Positions 38,424 through 41,410 of a stretch of 41,410 nt of DNA are shown in pieces. A model generated the notes under the pieces. The model saw only the letters and a list, made by a program, of their open reading frames with translations. It did no database searches and had not been told where the DNA came from. Source of the stretch: a virus; IMG/VR virus record IMGVR_UViG_3300010396_000068, positions 1 to 41,410 of that record; one strand, given 5' to 3'. Each line of letters opens with the position of its first letter. Position 1 is the stretch's first letter. A program made the translations under genes and the position numbers.

Positions 38424-38653
38424 CCTTCGCCACACGCCACCTAGAACCACGCCGGCCGCGGAAGGATCGCGATGTCACCTGGTCGCGATCAACCCAGAAT
38501 GGCGTGACCACGTGGACGCTCTGGCGGCGCGACCATCGGCGTGCAATTCACCTGCGCGCGGTGACGCAACCCGCGAAGCTTCGTAGCGCCTGGCATGAGC
38601 TGCGCGACTTTGTGGACACAATCGATCTGCAGGCAATGGAGGAACCCGCGTGA
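38420..38653 (+). CDS. Hypothetical early protein, 77 aa
   Basis: ATGA-coupled. It is basic and Arg/Trp-rich (HLEPRRPRKDRDVTWSRSTQ, TTWTLWRRDHRR), with a helical end (LRSAWHELRDFVDTIDLQAM). The stop overlaps the HerA-like gene. The function is unknown. Confidence 0.6.
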   Translation: MTFATRHLEPRRPRKDRDVTWSRSTQNGVTTWTLWRRDHRRAIHLRAVTQPAKLRSAWHELRDFVDTIDLQAMEEPA

Positions 38654-40344
38654 ATCTATCCGAAGGCCATTCGATCAACCTTCCGGTGTTGCTGGAAACG
38701 CGCCTGCTCGTCCAAGCCGGCAGCGGCGGCGGCAAGTCGTGGGGACTGCGCAGGATCCTCGAGCAGACCGCAACGAACGTCCAGCAGCTCGTGATCGATC
38801 CAGAGGGCGAATTCGCCACACTGCGGGAGAAGTTCGACTACGTGATCGCCGCGGCGCACGATGCCGACGCCGTGGCGTCTCCGCAGACGGCAGCGATGCT
38901 TGCCCGCCGGCTCATGGAGTCGGGCGTCTCGGCGATCCTCGATATCTACGACCTGAAGCACCACGAGCGCGTGCTGTTCGTGCGGCGGTTCCTGGACGCG
39001 CTGGTGAACCTGCCGCGGAAGCTATGGCACCCGGTGCTCGTGGTCCTGGACGAGGCGCACGTGTTCTGCCCGCAGGTCGGGAGCGCTGAATCGGCGTCTG
39101 CGGTGATCGACATCGCGACGCGCGGCAGGAAACGTGGCCTGTGCGCGGTACTGGCCACGCAGCGGCTGAGCAAGTTGCACAAGGACGCTGCGGCCGAGAT
39201 GCAGAACAAGCTGATCGGCTTGACCGGGCTCGACGTCGACGTGAAGCGCGCGGCAGACGAGCTCGGGATGTCCGCGCGGGATGCCATGCAATCGCTCCGG
39301 GCGCTGGAACCTGGTCAGTTCTTCGCCTTCGGCCCAGCGCTTACCCGCGTACCGGAACTCGTCAAGATCGGTCCGGTCACCACCACGCATCCGAAGGCCG
39401 GCCAGCGGTTGCTACAGGCGCCCCCGCCGGCGTCAGAAAAGGTACGCGCCGAGCTGGCGAAGCTCGCGGACCTTCAGAAGGATGCCGACCAGGAAGCGCG
39501 CACGATCGAGGAACTGCAGGCTCTGAACGCGAAGTTGCGCCGCGAGGCGACGATCGCGAACAAGCGCGCGGGGGAGGCTGGTGTGCCGGAGAAGGAGGTT
39601 CAGGCGCGGATCGCCGCGGCGGTGCTGGAAGCGAAAAGACCAGTGACCTTCCGCTTCCAAGATGGGGCGCACCAGAAAGCGCTGCAGCGAATCAGCGAGA
39701 TCGCTCAGAAGGCTCTCGGTGGCAACGCGGCGCCTGCAGGCGTCGTCCAGGAGCCGAGCCAACGCGATGCGAGCGCTGCGCCAGCGCCGCGCGTGCGCGA
39801 GAAGAAAGACCGCGCAGGCATGCCGGTCAATCTGACGCACCATGCCCCGGCCGGCGACGTTACAGCACCGCAACAGAAGATTCTGGACGTGCTCGCGCAA
39901 CTGGAAGCCTACGGCATCGAGCAGGCCGACAAGGCGATGGTGGCGGCGCATGCCGGCGTGAGCCCCACGTCGGGCGGCTACTTCAACAACCTGGGCCGGC
40001 TTCGGTCCGGATCGCTGATCGATTACCCGGCGCCGGGAAAGGTCGCGCTGACGCTGCTCGGTCGCGCGCGCGCCACGCCCCCCAACGAGGCGCCCACGCT
40101 CGCCGAGCTGCACGAATCGTGGATGCGCATCCTGCCAGCACCGCAGGCGGCGATCCTGCGCGTGCTGATCGAAGCCTATCCAAACGCGATCACGAAAGAT
40201 GACCTCGCGGATCGGGTCGGTGTCTCACGCACCAGCGGAGGGTATTTCAACAACCTCGGACGCCTGCGCACGCTCGGGGCGATCGAGTACCCGGCACGCG
40301 GCCAGGTCATTGCCGCGGCGATCCTGTTTCCGAAGGGGCAATGA
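38650..40344 (+). CDS. HerA-like ATPase with coiled coil and two winged-helix repeats, 564 aa
   Basis: This DNA translocase/helicase-type ATPase of the HerA-FtsK superfamily has Walker A GSGGGKSW (residues 24-31), Walker B VLVVLDEAHVF (129-139) and a sensor AVLATQRLSKL. Residues 262-310 are a coiled coil. Two related winged-helix units follow, each with TSGGYFNNLGRLR (440-452 and 528-540), an internal duplication. The start is GTG in a GTGA overlap. It lies in the early recombination operon, which suggests work on DNA ends or branched DNA. Unlike cellular HerA, its NurA-type partner is not adjacent. The YqaJ nuclease could take that place. Confidence 0.8.
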   Translation: MNLSEGHSINLPVLLETRLLVQAGSGGGKSWGLRRILEQTATNVQQLVIDPEGEFATLREKFDYVIAAAHDADAVASPQTAAMLARRLMESGVSAILDIYDLKHHERVLFVRRFLDALVNLPRKLWHPVLVVLDEAHVFCPQVGSAESASAVIDIATRGRKRGLCAVLATQRLSKLHKDAAAEMQNKLIGLTGLDVDVKRAADELGMSARDAMQSLRALEPGQFFAFGPALTRVPELVKIGPVTTTHPKAGQRLLQAPPPASEKVRAELAKLADLQKDADQEARTIEELQALNAKLRREATIANKRAGEAGVPEKEVQARIAAAVLEAKRPVTFRFQDGAHQKALQRISEIAQKALGGNAAPAGVVQEPSQRDASAAPAPRVREKKDRAGMPVNLTHHAPAGDVTAPQQKILDVLAQLEAYGIEQADKAMVAAHAGVSPTSGGYFNNLGRLRSGSLIDYPAPGKVALTLLGRARATPPNEAPTLAELHESWMRILPAPQAAILRVLIEAYPNAITKDDLADRVGVSRTSGGYFNNLGRLRTLGAIEYPARGQVIAAAILFPKGQ

Positions 40345-40568
40345 TGGGAGAGCGCGCGCCAGCCAAGCCTGTTCGGCTGTCGAAGGCGGAGGTCGCGGAC
40401 CTCTGCGGCAGCCCACAGCGGGCGCACCAGATCGGGTTCCTGCGCCTGAACGGCATCAAGCACTACGTGGATGCCCACGGCTGGCCGGTAGTGCTGTGGT
40501 GCCATCTTGACCCGGCGCGCGGGCCGTCGGAAGATCGGAAGGCTTGGAAGCCGAACAAGGCGGCGTGA
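40341..40568 (+). CDS. DUF4224-type excisionase-like protein, 75 aa
   Basis: LSKAEVADLCGSPQRAHQIG, then LRLNGIKHYVDAHGWPVVLW, is the signature of DUF4224, small proteins encoded directly before phage integrases and thought to act as directionality factors. The ATG at 40341 overlaps the ATPase stop, and its own stop overlaps the integrase ATG. Confidence 0.8.
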   Translation: MMGERAPAKPVRLSKAEVADLCGSPQRAHQIGFLRLNGIKHYVDAHGWPVVLWCHLDPARGPSEDRKAWKPNKAA

Positions 40569-41410
40569 TGGGTCGTCGGGCCTCTCGATTGAATGCCGTG
40601 CACAACCTGCGGGAGCGCCGCGCTGGCAATGTCACGCGGTACTACTACGATCATGGCATTGTCAACGGCAAGCGCTGGCGCGAGCCGCTGGGTACGGATT
40701 ACGCTGCCGCGATCAAGGTTTGGGCCGAACGCGAGGGCGAGTCCAAGGTTCCGACCGCGCGTGTGCTGTTCCGCGACGTGGCGGACGCCTACCGCCGCGA
40801 AGTGATCCCGACGAAGGCCGAACGCACCCAGCACGACAACATGGGCGAGATGGGACGCCTCGTTGCGTTTTTCGATGATCCGCCTTGCCCGCTGGAATCC
40901 ATCGAGCCGCAGCATGTGCGGCAATACCTGCGCTGGCGGAAGGGTTCGCCGGTGCGCGCGAACCGGGAAAAGGCGCTGCTGTCGCATCTCTGGAACTGGG
41001 CGCGCGAACAGGGCTACACGGCCAAGCCGAACCCGTGTGCAGGCGTGAAGGGCAACCGGGAAACGGGCCGCAGCGTGTACGTGGACGACGCGCAATTTGC
41101 GGCCATCCGGGCACACGCTGATCCCGTCACGGCGACGGCGATGGACTTGGCCTACTTGACCGGCCAGCGCCCCGCAGATGTGCTGCGCATGACCTTGGCC
41201 GACGTGCGGGATGGAACGCTGGAAGTGCGCCAGGGCAAGACCGGCGCGCTGGTGCGGATCGCCATCGAGGGGGACTTGGCCACAGTGATCGAAAGGATCA
41301 GGGCCGAAGCAGCTGGGCGCAAGGTCGCGTCCATGATGTTGCTCGCGAACGCAGCGGGCCACGTGATCGGATTGAATGCCCTCTCTCGCCGCTTCCGCGC
41401 CGCCGTGGAG
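40568..41410 (+). CDS. int: Tyrosine integrase, N-terminal part (continues at 1-300)
   Basis: Residues 1-281 of the 339-residue recombinase. The N-terminal arm-binding part is MGRRASRLNAVHNLRERRAG...; the core-binding domain spans about 65-160. The catalytic domain begins with YLTGQRPADVLRM (Arg201) and the beta-hairpin lysine GKTGALV (Lys224). The window end cuts the gene, and the remaining catalytic residues are at 124-300. It ends the rightward early operon, so integrase and the DUF4224 protein are co-expressed with the recombination genes. Confidence 0.95.
   Translation, partial: MGRRASRLNAVHNLRERRAGNVTRYYYDHGIVNGKRWREPLGTDYAAAIKVWAEREGESKVPTARVLFRDVADAYRREVIPTKAERTQHDNMGEMGRLVAFFDDPPCPLESIEPQHVRQYLRWRKGSPVRANREKALLSHLWNWAREQGYTAKPNPCAGVKGNRETGRSVYVDDAQFAAIRAHADPVTATAMDLAYLTGQRPADVLRMTLADVRDGTLEVRQGKTGALVRIAIEGDLATVIERIRAEAAGRKVASMMLLANAAGHVIGLNALSRRFRAAVE
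41288..41410. repeat. Terminal direct repeat, right copy
   Basis: Identical to 1-123; see the left copy. Removing one copy gives a 41287-bp circle. Confidence 0.95.

Noticed and set aside
1-41410. CRISPR array, insertion sequence or transposase
   Set aside because: No regularly spaced direct repeats with unique spacers, no terminal inverted repeats around a DDE-type gene, and no transposase motif among the translated frames.

Overview
The window is a complete circular genome of a temperate podovirus (or an excised prophage), opened inside its integrase gene. Bases 1-123 repeat bases 41288-41410 exactly. Joining the ends restores one 339-codon tyrosine recombinase and gives a circle of 41287 bp. 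Directly behind the integrase stop lies the 3' half of a tRNA-Cys(GCA) gene, which is the expected phage attachment core. GC content and third-position GC are high. Together with the tRNA-Cys sequence and the gene families, this suggests a GC-rich beta- or gammaproteobacterial host (Xanthomonadales or Burkholderiales-like). That host assignment is inference.

Layout. The regulatory hub is at about 30.9-32.6 kb. It holds a rightward HTH repressor gene and, divergent from it, a leftward YdaS/Cro-like gene, with palindromic operators between them. Two genes for exported or membrane proteins follow the repressor and are probable lysogenic-conversion genes. Leftward from the hub runs the early operon: Cro-like protein, a terminator, small proteins, a C5 cytosine methyltransferase, a DUF1376-type replication initiator with iteron-like repeats inside it, a lambda-P-like protein, a winged-helix protein, a RuvC-like resolvase, and a protein placed where lambda has Q. 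Next come a strong late promoter and its terminator. The late genes follow, all on the minus strand: terminase, portal, Bbp19-like protein, scaffold, capsid, Bbp16-like cement protein, T7-type tail tube/nozzle proteins, a gp13-like protein, the lysis cassette (SleB-type endolysin, holin, Rz/Rz1), three large ejected internal proteins and a pectate-lyase-fold tailspike ending next to attP. Rightward from 32.6 kb runs a second early operon of small proteins, YqaJ exonuclease, a predicted annealing protein, an inserted NUMOD4/HNH endonuclease, a HerA-like ATPase, a DUF4224 excisionase-type protein and the integrase.

The most unusual region is the 1522-residue ejected polyvalent protein (5151-9719). 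It carries a zeta-toxin-type kinase domain, an HExxE domain and a DdrB-ParB-type domain. Its two low-complexity linkers contain three out-of-frame same-strand ORFs whose codon use is more coding-like than that of the long frame. One of them begins behind a strong Shine-Dalgarno sequence immediately after the zeta domain, where a toxin partner gene could sit.

Most adjacent genes overlap by ATGA or GTGA, so starts can often be fixed by coupling. Two structural genes look interrupted: the portal by a one-base loss near 23308, and the tail nozzle protein split in two near 17312. These may be real mutations or base-calling errors in short homopolymers.
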